This document shows positions 52,304-60,915 of a stretch of DNA of 60,915 nucleotides, one piece after another. Location of the stretch: positions 1-60,915 of the forward strand of contig NZ_QGKM01000039.1 in the NCBI RefSeq assembly GCF_003172875.1. Reading direction: 5' to 3'. Numbering within the stretch: the stretch's first letter is position 1; every line of letters starts with the position of its first letter. A program made the position numbers and the translations under genes. This DNA comes from Leucothrix pacifica. Its GTDB lineage: Bacteria > Pseudomonadota > Gammaproteobacteria > Thiotrichales > Thiotrichaceae. The notes under the pieces were generated by a model, which was not told the DNA's origin, searched no databases, and saw only the letters and a list, made by a program, of their open reading frames with translations.

Positions 52304-53578
52304 TTATGGTTTCATCCGGTATTCAATGAATGCACCGTTACGCAGACTCTGCACCCAGGCATCATAATCCTGCTCTTGTCGCTTACTGAGAATGGCCTTG
52401 CGTGCCTGCGTTTGTAAGGCAGCTTTAGTTGCATCTTCTTCACGACGATCCAGTACTTCCAGAATATGGTAGCCAAACTTGGTTTGTATCAGAGGACTGA
52501 TGGTATTTAACGACAATGTTTCTGCAGCTTTGGCAAACTCAGGTACGTAACGTTGAGAGTCGCTCCAGCCCAGGTCTCCACCATTAGTTGCACTACCTTT
52601 GTCTGCAGAGTTGGTTCTGGCTAGCGTGGCAAAGTCGCCCCCTTGAAGTAGTTGTAGTCTGATTTTATCCGCTTTTGCTTTAGCGTCAGCCTCATTTGCC
52701 GGGATTAAAATATGACGAACACGGACTTGTTTTGTTTTCTTTTCAACACCGCCACGCTTTTCTACTAGTTTGATTACGTGAAAACCACGTGCGTCGTGAA
52801 TCACATCTGAGATTTGGCCTTTTGCCATCGTATTGAGCTCTTTCAAATAAGCAAACGATAGTTGGGGTGCACTTTTCCATCCAATATCACTGGCAGTATT
52901 ACCTGCGTAGCTGGTTTTCATAAAATCCGGACTGGTGAGCGCGAGTTTACGAAGCTGTACGGCATTACGGCGTGCTTGTTCAAACGCAGCGACCGTCGGT
53001 GGTTTCGGAGCCGGAATCATCAGATCCTGAATATGGTAGCTAATACCCTCGGCTAACTGCTGGGATTCTGATGCGATCAGGTCGTTGACTTCCTGATCTG
53101 ATACCTGAGCAACTTTAGCCGACTCGCGACGCTTTAAACTATTGATGATAAGTTGATTAGCCAGATTTTTTCTGAAACCCTCATAATCAATACCTTCTTG
53201 TGCGAGAGCCTGTTTCATTTGTGATGGCGCAAGATTATTGCGCTGGGCAACATTTGCCATGGCACGATCGATGCTCGCTTCACTTGCGTTGATGCCGGAA
53301 CGTTTCGCTGATTGTAGTTGGAGCTTCTCTAAAACCAAACGGTCCAGGGCCTGCTTGACAATGGATTGGCCACTTGATTCACCACTACTTTGCAGGCGTC
53401 TGGCAAGTTGTTCAACTTCACTGACCAGTACCACATCTTCGTTCACAATAGCTGCAATACTATCGAGCTTGGCGTCAGCTGCCTGAACTGAGACAGAGCT
53501 GGTCATAAGTGCTGCAGCTATCCATGCAAGCGCCTGAGAGGTTTTGTTTAGTTTCATAGTGTTTTTATTCGTATCCAT
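52304..53578 (-). CDS. surA: periplasmic chaperone/peptidyl-prolyl isomerase SurA
   Basis: About 424 residues from the ATG at 53578 (AGGA upstream, overlapping lptD by 14 bases; an alternative ATG at 53557 follows the lptD stop). Signal peptide ends VSVQAADA. The N-terminal chaperone core starts DSIAAIVNEDVVLVSEVEQL. Parvulin domain 1 is degenerate; domain 2 reads VRVRHILIPANEADAKAKAD, then GGDLGWSDSQRYVPEF and FGYHILEVLDRR. It escorts outer-membrane proteins, including LptD encoded just upstream, to the BAM complex. Confidence 0.93.
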   Translation of the reverse strand: MDTNKNTMKLNKTSQALAWIAAALMTSSVSVQAADAKLDSIAAIVNEDVVLVSEVEQLARRLQSSGESSGQSIVKQALDRLVLEKLQLQSAKRSGINASEASIDRAMANVAQRNNLAPSQMKQALAQEGIDYEGFRKNLANQLIINSLKRRESAKVAQVSDQEVNDLIASESQQLAEGISYHIQDLMIPAPKPPTVAAFEQARRNAVQLRKLALTSPDFMKTSYAGNTASDIGWKSAPQLSFAYLKELNTMAKGQISDVIHDARGFHVIKLVEKRGGVEKKTKQVRVRHILIPANEADAKAKADKIRLQLLQGGDFATLARTNSADKGSATNGGDLGWSDSQRYVPEFAKAAETLSLNTISPLIQTKFGYHILEVLDRREEDATKAALQTQARKAILSKRQEQDYDAWVQSLRNGAFIEYRMKP

Positions 53579-55748
53579 AAGTTTTTTCCTGAAGAATGCT
53601 TCGGGCGCTGTTCCCGATACTTCCAAGGCCTTTGAGTTCCAGTTCAAAATATAGCGCATCATCGTATGTAATGTTATCTGATGTTAAATAACGGCGTGCC
53701 GTAATACGCGTTCCCCAGCAACAATCTTGATATTCAACCCCTGCTAATAGTTCCAATGAGCGATCATTGAACAAGTCATAATCTGCGCGACCAACCATCG
53801 ACCATTTCTGGGTTAATGGCAATGAGAAGGATGCATCGATTTCCTCTACTTCGTCTTCCAGATTTTGATAACTAAAGTTCAGGATGCGCTTTTTGTCGTC
53901 CTGATAATTAATGCGTGCTTCTTTTGAAGACCAGTCTGTACTATCGGGATCCCATAACCAAGTGGTCGATAGTCGAGTTTTATCATTTAGGCGACCAGCG
54001 AGTTCAAAGGCGATATCAGAGCGGTTATTGGTCAGCGCGGACTCTCCCGGAAGGGTAACTTTGCGGTCATCAAAGTAAAAGACCTGTCCTGCACTGATGT
54101 TCAGCATTTCCTGACCTGTCTTTGGATTTTGCAGGCGGCTCGTCAAGGCTAGTGTCAATTGATTGGTGTCACCGATACGGTCTTTACCGGTAAACCGGTT
54201 GCTTGAAAACAGCTGAGTAGAGGTTGAAAAGTCGATGACGGATGAGTCAAATACGGGTATGTCGCTTTGATCAGTGTAGGGTGTATATGTATAGAATAAA
54301 CGAGGCTCCAGAGTTTGTTTCAAGCCATTTTTTAATAAGCGCTCAAAAAACAAGCCTCCGTCTAAGCTATATGTTGGCAGATTCCGGCTCAGTGTATTGC
54401 CGCCCGGGTTATCCTGCAAATTGTACTGTGTCAGGCGATATTCCGCTGATGGCTTTAGGTACCATGCATCATTACCAAAACGTTTGGTCGCTTTTAAGCC
54501 GATATCGACTCTCATACCCGTTGGGTCGGCTGAGCCTTCAAAGTAGGTCGCTTCTGCTTCAACCGAAATATCTGTTTTGCTATATTTGTGAGGTGATTGA
54601 TAACTGAATTTTGCTTCCGGAAGCTTGGCGTAAGGCTGGTAACTTGCATCCAATACCTGATAATCCAGCGCGGACAGACTGAAATCCCAGTTAGCTCCAT
54701 CAATTGAATAACGCACCTCTCGTTCTAATGCTGATGTCGTGGATGAGACCAGACCATCACCCAAATCTGTGAAGTAGTCGTTATCAGAAACACCTTCCGC
54801 TTTCAGCGTTAGCTTGCTGCGCGGCCCCATGGTGTGCTCGTAACCGATCTTGAAATAGTCACGCCATTCATCATTGTACTTATCATCGCTTGGTAGTACC
54901 TGATATTCCACAGACCCTTTACCAAAATCAGACAAGAAGCGGAACTCACCATCAAGCTGCCAGCCACGCTCACTCAGTGCAGTCAGAGATAGCGTTGCAT
55001 CGTAATTTGGTGCGATATTGAAATAGTAGGGCAGGGTGAGCTCATAGCCTGAGTGCTCACTAATGCCTGCCTTCGGTGATAAGAAGCCTGATTTTCGCTC
55101 GTTATCCAATGAAAATGACAGCCAAGGAAAGTAAAACAGGGGAACATTGCCTGCACGTAGAACGACATTTTCCGCTGTACCCGTCTTAGTTTTATTGTTT
55201 AAACTGATACTGCCAGATGATAAGTGCCAGCTTGGATCAGGCGCCGGACAGGTTGTGTAAGTTGCCTGACTTAACTCCAACTCGTCGGCATTTTTTTGCG
55301 TAATGGTTTTGCTTTGTCCATGGACATGCGAGCCTTCCACTTGGTACTTAGCATTTTCAATAGTGCCAGCCTGTTTCGCCAAGTTGTAATCAATCCTGTC
55401 ACTACTGAAAGTGGTTTTGCCAGAGTTTAGGCTGACATTGCCTGAGGCATTGACCTGCTCTGTCTGGCGGTCATATCGGGCGTTATCTGCATTGAGTGTT
55501 TGCTGATTGCGTTGAATAATCACAGAGCCATCTAACTCAGATACACCTTGGCGACTAATTACACCATTGTCCGCTTCCAGATAGACAGCGTCCAAGTGAG
55601 GGTCTTGAGTGATCGTTTTACCAGCTGTTTGTGGTTTGGGAGGTTTGCAAACCGGGGGGTAGTCCTCAGCATGAGACGACACTGAAACGATGCTGCCAAG
55701 GAAGATCCATAGGTATTTATTTTTCAATCTATCCACCAGCAAATTCAT
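53565..55748 (-). CDS. lptD: LPS-assembly protein LptD
   Basis: About 727 residues from the ATG at 55748, where a signal peptide begins (YLWIFLGSIVSVSSHAED). The N-terminal beta-taco (LptA-like) domain is LDAVYLEADNGVISRQGVSE. The rest is a 26-strand-type barrel with FYFPWLSFSLDNERKSGFLS and a C-terminal LELKG. Cysteines match the E. coli pattern: one after the signal (VCKPPKP), one at TCPAPDPSW, and a CC pair in DCCWGTRI, allowing the interdomain disulfides. It inserts lipopolysaccharide into the outer leaflet with LptE. Confidence 0.95.
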   Translation of the reverse strand: MNLLVDRLKNKYLWIFLGSIVSVSSHAEDYPPVCKPPKPQTAGKTITQDPHLDAVYLEADNGVISRQGVSELDGSVIIQRNQQTLNADNARYDRQTEQVNASGNVSLNSGKTTFSSDRIDYNLAKQAGTIENAKYQVEGSHVHGQSKTITQKNADELELSQATYTTCPAPDPSWHLSSGSISLNNKTKTGTAENVVLRAGNVPLFYFPWLSFSLDNERKSGFLSPKAGISEHSGYELTLPYYFNIAPNYDATLSLTALSERGWQLDGEFRFLSDFGKGSVEYQVLPSDDKYNDEWRDYFKIGYEHTMGPRSKLTLKAEGVSDNDYFTDLGDGLVSSTTSALEREVRYSIDGANWDFSLSALDYQVLDASYQPYAKLPEAKFSYQSPHKYSKTDISVEAEATYFEGSADPTGMRVDIGLKATKRFGNDAWYLKPSAEYRLTQYNLQDNPGGNTLSRNLPTYSLDGGLFFERLLKNGLKQTLEPRLFYTYTPYTDQSDIPVFDSSVIDFSTSTQLFSSNRFTGKDRIGDTNQLTLALTSRLQNPKTGQEMLNISAGQVFYFDDRKVTLPGESALTNNRSDIAFELAGRLNDKTRLSTTWLWDPDSTDWSSKEARINYQDDKKRILNFSYQNLEDEVEEIDASFSLPLTQKWSMVGRADYDLFNDRSLELLAGVEYQDCCWGTRITARRYLTSDNITYDDALYFELELKGLGSIGNSARSILQEKTYGYE

Positions 55749-55818
55749 CACAAGAATAATCACCCAAGATAGCAAAGCACATGCCTAATAACAATATTAA
55801 AGCGTTAGGTTTACGGAC

Positions 55819-57030
55819 TCAGAAACGCGGGATTTGTTGAGGGATGTTACCGAAATCTGGAAAACCGGTCGGTGCCTGATTGGGGTATTGATAAGTCGGT
55901 GTGTAATAGTCTGTACCAAAGTTATCAAATCCACCATTTTGGTCAACGACATACGCCCCACCACCGGCCAGTGAGGCGGCCAATGCTGCGGCAGAAGCAA
56001 TCTTAACGATGCTATAAGGACGCTCACCATGAATTTTTCCGGTACGACCATTGATGACGTAACGGTAGGTTTTACCTCTGTACTGAAACGCAGCTGACCA
56101 GATTGGCAACAATAGATGCTTGTATCGGGTTTGATCGTGCTCCGTTGACAAGTTAGTAATACGCTGCTGGTCTCCACCAATATCACGGCGAATGTCTTGG
56201 CGTATCGTGTAGTCCATAACTTGTTGTGCCCGTAAGAAACCTTCATCCACCGTAATTTGGTAGATTTCACTTCGAAAGCCGCTGAGGTATGCTTCGGAAT
56301 AAGGCACTAGTTGAGATAAGTCCCAAGGTGCCAAATTATCAATAATGGTTCTGGGCAAGGTTTTACTGGCGCCAATCAGCACATCATCAAAATGTCGTGC
56401 TACTCTACCTGAGGTAGGTGTCCAGCGTATTCGAGGCACTTGCCTGACTTGTCGAACATTACGACCATTAACAACCGCATTGACGACCTGTCGTTGGTAG
56501 TAAACCGTACCACGTTGGCCCTGATAGTAAGTGCGTGTGTCACTATCATAAGTCCAGTATGGAAGATAAACACCTGTGAGCTTATCGTTGCGTTTGGCAC
56601 GTGAATTCAAAGACGAAGGGGCGAACCAACGCGTTTTCATCCATTGATCAAAGATATCCAGTGCGCGATCATGACCGATGGTAAAAGGTAATAATGAGCG
56701 TGGGCGAATCGGACGTGACTGTTCCGTACCTGTGATAACAGGTGTGCCACAAAACGGACAATCACCGGCGTGCTCGTTGTCTTCGAGGCTAAACTGTGCA
56801 GCACATGAGGGACACTTTATAACCTCAACCTGCTGATGATTACCTGAGCGCCTCAAACGGTTAAGATCATGCAGCGCCTGTTGTAAATCGTATTCCTTGA
56901 TTGGCTCAAAAATCACCGGGATTTCGTTTTTGAAACCACAGTGATCACATTGAAGGGACTGATGTTCTGGAGAATAGACCAGATCTGAGCCGCATCGTTC
57001 ACAGGGAAAGTGCGATTGATTATTATCCAT
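55819..57030 (-). CDS. zinc-ribbon membrane-associated protein of the SPFH/TelA cluster
   Basis: 403 residues. Two zinc ribbons near the N-terminus: CERCGSDLV...CDHCGF (about 10-32) and CPSCAAQF...CPFCGTP (about 74-98). A central beta-rich domain (TGVYLPYWTYDSDTRTYYQG) comes next, then a late hydrophobic stretch (IASAAALAASLAGGGAYVV) and a proline/glutamine tail. Often mis-named after primosomal protein N'. Follows the SPFH gene by 12 bases; likely one operon with TelA and XpaC-like genes. No biochemical role known to me. Confidence 0.75.
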   Translation of the reverse strand: MDNNQSHFPCERCGSDLVYSPEHQSLQCDHCGFKNEIPVIFEPIKEYDLQQALHDLNRLRRSGNHQQVEVIKCPSCAAQFSLEDNEHAGDCPFCGTPVITGTEQSRPIRPRSLLPFTIGHDRALDIFDQWMKTRWFAPSSLNSRAKRNDKLTGVYLPYWTYDSDTRTYYQGQRGTVYYQRQVVNAVVNGRNVRQVRQVPRIRWTPTSGRVARHFDDVLIGASKTLPRTIIDNLAPWDLSQLVPYSEAYLSGFRSEIYQITVDEGFLRAQQVMDYTIRQDIRRDIGGDQQRITNLSTEHDQTRYKHLLLPIWSAAFQYRGKTYRYVINGRTGKIHGERPYSIVKIASAAALAASLAGGGAYVVDQNGGFDNFGTDYYTPTYQYPNQAPTGFPDFGNIPQQIPRF

Positions 57031-57042
57031 ACTGATTAAAGC

Positions 57043-58164
57043 TTACTGAGGCAATGGTGGTGGAGTAGTCCGGTATTTGCTTAGCAGCTCAGTGAAGTAG
57101 TGATTCTCTTCCACTGCTTCCCAGTTTGCCATTCCCGTCGTCCATACTAGTGAGTCAGTCGTTAATGATCCGTTTTGCACCAGTTTGATTAGCTCACTCT
57201 GGTCGTATGGGCCTGTTGCTTGATTGTCGATAGATACATGCCACATCCGCTGGTGAGGCAGAGGAGGCGGTGTAGTCGTTTGATCATTATCACTTCCTGA
57301 GGAGGCAGACTGAGTCTTAGCATTTTGGTCACTGGTCATGTTTTGCGCCATTGCCAAACCAATCCCCATCTCTATTGCTGAAGAGGCGGTTGATGAGTTG
57401 CCGGATTCCATGCCTTGAGCAGCACCGTATTTCAGATATTTATCCAAGTCACCGACCATCCCCATGCTTGTTCGTTTATCCAGCGCTTTTTCAACTTCAG
57501 GTGGCAAGGAAATGTTCTCAACCAAAACCTTGGTGAGCTCAAGTCCGTACTGCTCAAATTCCGGAGAAATACGTTCAGTAATAAACGTGCTTAATTGGTC
57601 GTAGTTAGAAGCAAGGTCCAGTACAGGAACATTCAGCTTGCCCAGTATAGTTGCGTAGCGAGATGTAATTAAATCACGCAACTGGTCGCTGATTTCATCA
57701 ATCGTGAAGTGCCCGTCAGTCCCTACGATTTCATTGATAAACTTGGTCGGCTCATTGATGCGAACGCTATATGTACCAAAGGTGCGTAGGCGAACCATAT
57801 CAAATTCACTATCTCGCATCATAATTGGGTTCTTAGTGCCCCATTTAAGATCCGTAAACTGTTTGGTATTGAAGAAATAAACTTCTGCTTTAAACGGACT
57901 CTCAAAGCCGTGATCCCAATGCTGAAGTGTTGAAAGTACAGGAAGGTTCTTGGTTTCCAGCTGATACATGCCAGGCCCGAGGACATCAGCAATCTCACCT
58001 TCATTAACGAACACAGCAACCTGTGACTCACGTACTGTTAGCTTTGCACCATATTTGATTTCATTATTGTGACGCTCAAATCGATATACCATAGTGCCGC
58101 TTGAGTTATCCGTCCACTCAATAACATCAACGAATTCACCAAAAACCTTATCCCATAATCCCAT
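57043..58164 (-). CDS. SPFH-domain protein with C-terminal GYF_2 domain
   Basis: 373 residues. SPFH (band-7-like) core from WTDNSSGTMVYRFERHNNEI to NISLPPEVEKALDKRTSMGM (about 15-230), a Ser/Thr/Gln-rich linker, then a GYF_2 domain (HVSIDNQATGPYDQSELIKL, SLVWTTGMANWEAVEE, about 305-355). Related bacterial proteins carry the odd name 'virion core protein'. Probably a scaffold on the inner membrane. Lies between the TelA and zinc-ribbon genes with 12-base gaps. Confidence 0.8.
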   Translation of the reverse strand: MGLWDKVFGEFVDVIEWTDNSSGTMVYRFERHNNEIKYGAKLTVRESQVAVFVNEGEIADVLGPGMYQLETKNLPVLSTLQHWDHGFESPFKAEVYFFNTKQFTDLKWGTKNPIMMRDSEFDMVRLRTFGTYSVRINEPTKFINEIVGTDGHFTIDEISDQLRDLITSRYATILGKLNVPVLDLASNYDQLSTFITERISPEFEQYGLELTKVLVENISLPPEVEKALDKRTSMGMVGDLDKYLKYGAAQGMESGNSSTASSAIEMGIGLAMAQNMTSDQNAKTQSASSGSDNDQTTTPPPLPHQRMWHVSIDNQATGPYDQSELIKLVQNGSLTTDSLVWTTGMANWEAVEENHYFTELLSKYRTTPPPLPQ

Positions 58165-58176
58165 GATCTCTACTCC

Positions 58177-59385
58177 TTATGATGCTTTGCTTGGTGCAGC
58201 ATCAAGTTCTTCTTTACGGGCCTTTGCTGACATCAGGGCAGTTCTTAGCTCGCTCTCAAGATGTTGTAGTTCGGTTGCTGCTGATGCACGTTTCGCACGT
58301 CCTTCTTCCGCAATTTCCAGACTGTCGTTAATGGTGCCAATCAACTCTTGGTTCGCTTTACGTACTGACTCAATATCGAATACACCACGCTCCATTTGCT
58401 TACGAACTTCAACGTTTGCGGTGCGCAAGTTGGTTGCATTAGACTCCAACAGGTCATTGGTTAGGTCAGTGGCTTTTTTCACGGTTTCAGCCGCATCACT
58501 CATACGGAAAATGGTGACAGCCTGAGCCAATTGGTTCTTCCATAGTGGCACAGTGTTGATCAACGTTGAGTTAATCTTGTTGATTAGTGTTTTATCGTTT
58601 TCCTGTACCAAACGAATACTCGGTAAACTTTGCATAGCAACCTGACGCGTCAGACGTAAATCATGAATTCGACGGTCAAGATCATCACGAGCACTACGGA
58701 TATCTCTTAAGGCCTGAGCAGCTAACATGTTTTCTGCATCAACTTCAGCAGCCTGCTCCATTGCCGGAATTTCATTCTCATTAAGCATGCGAAGTTTTTC
58801 TTCACCAGCTGCAATGTATAGTTCAAGCTTGTGGAAGTAGTCCAAGTTCGCATCGTACAGCTTGTCTAAAGATATGATATCAGTCAGTAACTGAGTCTTA
58901 TGACTTTCCATGTGGTCAGTGATGTCGTTAATTTGCTTTCTGACATCATCATATTTGCTTAAAAACGCAACCACTGGCTTGGCTTTACCAAATAGAGCGC
59001 CAAAGATGCGCTCAAAGAAACCTTGCTCACGCGTTGGGTTAAGCTCGTCAACATCAAATCCTTTAATGGCAACAATCATGTCGTTGAGAGAAGCGCTGGC
59101 ACCACCTAAGTCTTTGTTTCTGACACCTTCCAGCATGTTCTCAGAAATACTGCTCATTTGTTCCTGAGCCTTACTACCAAAAAATACGATACTGCTGCGG
59201 TCGTTTGTGTCTATTTCCTGAATGATTGCATCAAGCTCCTGCTTATCTTCAGCCGGTGCTTGTGTGTAGGCAACTATCTCCTGATTTATTGGCTTTGCCG
59301 GAACAATTTCTGTGCCAGGAATGATTGCAACATTGGTTGAAGTTTGTGTTGCCGTAGTGACTGTGTTTGCAGGTGTATCAGACAT
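58177..59385 (-). CDS. TelA-family (toxic anion resistance) protein
   Basis: 402 residues, no signal. The core has GFFERIFGALFGKAKPVVAF, FHKLELYIAAGEEKLRMLNE and NDKTLINKINSTLINTVPLW, typical TelA/KlaA motifs, with long helices. Named for tellurite resistance on plasmids but found in stress clusters widely. Upstream is the XpaC-like gene, its usual neighbour; downstream SPFH. Likely membrane-stress function; exact role unknown. Confidence 0.88.
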   Translation of the reverse strand: MSDTPANTVTTATQTSTNVAIIPGTEIVPAKPINQEIVAYTQAPAEDKQELDAIIQEIDTNDRSSIVFFGSKAQEQMSSISENMLEGVRNKDLGGASASLNDMIVAIKGFDVDELNPTREQGFFERIFGALFGKAKPVVAFLSKYDDVRKQINDITDHMESHKTQLLTDIISLDKLYDANLDYFHKLELYIAAGEEKLRMLNENEIPAMEQAAEVDAENMLAAQALRDIRSARDDLDRRIHDLRLTRQVAMQSLPSIRLVQENDKTLINKINSTLINTVPLWKNQLAQAVTIFRMSDAAETVKKATDLTNDLLESNATNLRTANVEVRKQMERGVFDIESVRKANQELIGTINDSLEIAEEGRAKRASAATELQHLESELRTALMSAKARKEELDAAPSKAS

Positions 59386-59443
59386 GCTAGTTCCTTATAT
59401 TCGTGATCAATAGAGGTTGATAGTTATCGTGCTTCAACTTCAG

Positions 59444-60298
59444 TTATATGATGCCTTCGCGTTTTAATTGAGTTTCCAGTACTTCGATATTTACATCGAG
59501 ATCAAAGCGATCTTGTTTTTTGAGTTTTTCGTGCTGTTCATCAAAGGTGCTTTCTATAGAGTTCAAAACGTTCTCAAAGTTGCTATCCAGCTCAACAGTA
59601 GTTGCTTCGTTGCGATGTGTCTTTGCGTAGCTTTCTGTGACTCTCTGCGTACCATCCAGATAAACTTTTAAGAATTTTCTGGCACGAGGTAAATCATTCG
59701 GGTCATTCTCAATGACTTCAATAATATTTCGTGCTTTGGCAATGATACGATCCAGATGCTGATCAAATTTTGCGTTGTTGATATTAGTTCTGGCGGACTC
59801 AATAGCATCAATCTTGATGTTAGCAGCTTCCAGTGCTTCAAACACCTCTTCCGCCGTCACACCAAACCCGATATTACCCGTCTTATTGCGTCGTGGATCA
59901 AGCCCGTAGCAAAGGTAGAAAGCGAGGAGGGTGACGCCACCGATCAGAACGCTACTGAACAAACCATAACCCGACGCAAGCCAAGCGGTGACGCCTGTTG
60001 TGACTGATAGCAGTAATGCCGCAACCGTCTTGTAGGGGGTACGGGGTGCGAGTGCTAGTTTTTTGTTGTTATATTGGTGTTCAACTTTGAAACCATGTCG
60101 GGCAATGACCGCAGCCAACATGAATGCAGCAAAGGCCCCGCCATTGATAATGGTCGCCCAGAAGTTTCCTTTAACTAAAGAAATCACAGCCGCCAACAGA
60201 ACAGGCATTGGCATGAGATAAAGTAGTATGCCTTTAAGGCCTAACCGGAGTTGACCAATTGCATTTGAGTTGGGGGAGTAGCGCTTAGCGTTTGACAT
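59444..60298 (-). CDS. XpaC-like membrane protein
   Basis: 284 residues. Four membrane segments in two pairs (about 30-70 and 90-140), then a cytoplasmic helical part (IGFGVTAEEVFEALEAANIK and onward; coiled-coil tail EQHEKLKKQDRFDLDVNIEV). Matches the family called 5-bromo-4-chloroindolyl phosphate hydrolysis (XpaC), a known partner of TelA. Upstream is a 30-residue membrane ORF. The name of the family does not establish enzymatic activity. Confidence 0.8.
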   Translation of the reverse strand: MSNAKRYSPNSNAIGQLRLGLKGILLYLMPMPVLLAAVISLVKGNFWATIINGGAFAAFMLAAVIARHGFKVEHQYNNKKLALAPRTPYKTVAALLLSVTTGVTAWLASGYGLFSSVLIGGVTLLAFYLCYGLDPRRNKTGNIGFGVTAEEVFEALEAANIKIDAIESARTNINNAKFDQHLDRIIAKARNIIEVIENDPNDLPRARKFLKVYLDGTQRVTESYAKTHRNEATTVELDSNFENVLNSIESTFDEQHEKLKKQDRFDLDVNIEVLETQLKREGII

Positions 60299-60311
60299 GT
60301 CAGCAAGCCTC

Positions 60312-60404
60312 TTAAAAGATCTGGATTAATGCTTGCAGGGAAACGAGTCCCAACGTAGCGGACAATAAGATGAAACCAATAGCACGTTGCATCGATTTTG
60401 GCAT
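60312..60404 (-). CDS. 30-residue membrane microprotein upstream of xpaC
   Basis: A short frame starts at an ATG with CAGGGAG six bases upstream, an excellent ribosome-binding site. It encodes a basic start (MPKSMQRA) then a single hydrophobic helix (IGFILLSATLGLVSLQALIQ) ending at TAA 13 bases before the XpaC-like gene. The pattern (short basic N-terminus, one helix, tight linkage) is that of a genuine small membrane protein, though such short ORFs are easily false. Confidence 0.5.
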   Translation of the reverse strand: MPKSMQRAIGFILLSATLGLVSLQALIQIF

Positions 60405-60915
60405 ATGAAACTCCCTGAAATTATACTGCTATTATATATGCTCTATATGAGTGCTTATCAAGGGAAACTGGTTCAAATCATTGAATTTTGGATAAATTGT
60501 AGGGCTGACACAAATAAAAAAGGCGAGCTTCAAAAAGCTCGCCTCTAAACAGTTAAGGCGCGTAACAAGCTTAAAGCTTGATTGTCAGAACTATACCCCC
60601 GTAAATTCCTGACTACCTTTTCAAGTTCTTTGCTACCAGCAAACCGACTCCCCAATCATGGTCGATTTATTAGCCTTCACTTGAATGTCTCCACATGCGT
60701 ACGACTTGTGATATACTGTTGAGTGTCATTAACAGCGTAATTGTAATTTTTATATCAAATACGTAAACAAGTAGTGCTGCTACCACAAACCCCGAGAAAA
60801 GCAGCTCATCCTGAAGACACGATTAGATTAAGTGAATTTGGCTGAATCCAACCTGAATATCGTTCAGCTAACGATTTAATTTGGATTGGCTTTGTTTATT
60901 AGTCCTCTTCAAGGT
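60405..60915. other. non-coding region upstream of the stress cluster
   Basis: 511 bases without a supported gene. It includes the leftward cluster's presumed promoter (about 60405-60470) and a terminator at 60515-60544. The rest (60545-60915) has a 50-codon open - strand frame without a start codon (60673-60822), perhaps a gene remnant, and nothing else I can support. Confidence 0.4.
60515..60544 (-). terminator. rho-independent terminator
   Basis: On the - strand a perfect 10-bp stem (60521-60530 with 60535-60544) with a 4-base loop runs into TTTTTTATTT. It implies a transcript coming leftward from 60545 or beyond whose gene I cannot identify; it also insulates the XpaC/TelA operon. Confidence 0.8.

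Noticed and set aside
60673-60822. 50-codon hydrophobic - strand frame near the window end
   Set aside because: No start codon with a ribosome-binding site is available, and the frame is closed by stops on both sides; at most a remnant.
1-60915. CRISPR arrays, tRNA and rRNA genes
   Set aside because: No regularly spaced short direct repeats, cloverleaf-like segments or rRNA-like stretches were seen on reading; not excluded by a program search.

Overview
The window is chromosomal DNA of a Gram-negative, probably gammaproteobacterial organism. Evidence: an lptD-surA-pdxA operon, BioH/BioC, a CysB-type regulator, PlsY, ArgO-like and RdsA/BaiN-like proteins, a bacterial PEP carboxylase and CcoS. 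A DsrC/TusE-family protein beside CysB, plus a diversity-generating retroelement (DGR), would suit a sulfur-associated, possibly filamentous lineage such as Thiotrichales; this placement is an inference and was not tested. No rRNA, tRNA or CRISPR array was seen.

Layout. 1-675: debris of an IS66-type transposase end, a decapitated vapC-like toxin gene and an ATPase fragment. 642-12.4 kb: housekeeping and envelope genes (DUF808, ArgO-like exporter, a frameshifted SHOCT protein, DUF3291, an OmpA-type protein with a highly repetitive secreted partner, a flavoprotein) and two tandem paralogous membrane GGDEF-EAL proteins. 12.4-13.3 kb: a small outer-membrane barrel.

13.4-21.6 kb is the highlight: a DGR. 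Two large STAND-like proteins, TIR-NACHT-FGE (+ strand) and SEFIR-NACHT-FGE (- strand), converge on a central cassette holding a reverse transcriptase, an Avd-like accessory protein and a 124-bp template repeat (TR). Each big gene ends in a 124-bp variable repeat (VR). All 21 differences between TR and VR1, and all 20 between TR and VR2, fall on TR adenines. Each VR is followed 40 nt later by the same GC-rich hairpin. One retroelement therefore appears to diversify the sensor tips of two NLR-like proteins with different effector heads. An orphan HipB-like regulator with an inverted-repeat operator borders the locus.

21.8-33.4 kb: a small secreted protein, a LysR-gcdH-CoA-transferase glutarate module, a DMT permease, a LysR/CurA-like reductase pair, an AI-2E permease pseudogene, an unknown protein, a lipoprotein, a TRIC/UPF0126 channel, DUF1244, and a DsrC-family protein divergent from CysB. 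33.4-42.9 kb: PEP carboxylase, a UbiC-like lyase, and a molybdenum/tungsten cofactor run (mobAB fusion, moeA, moaA, fdhD, tupB-, tupC-like). 43-60.4 kb: a two-component system, PlsY divergent from bioH-bioC, ccoS, LysR, an AI-2E permease, a YgjP-like peptidase, lptD-surA-pdxA, and a stress/membrane cluster (zinc-ribbon protein, SPFH protein, TelA, XpaC-like, and a 30-residue membrane peptide).
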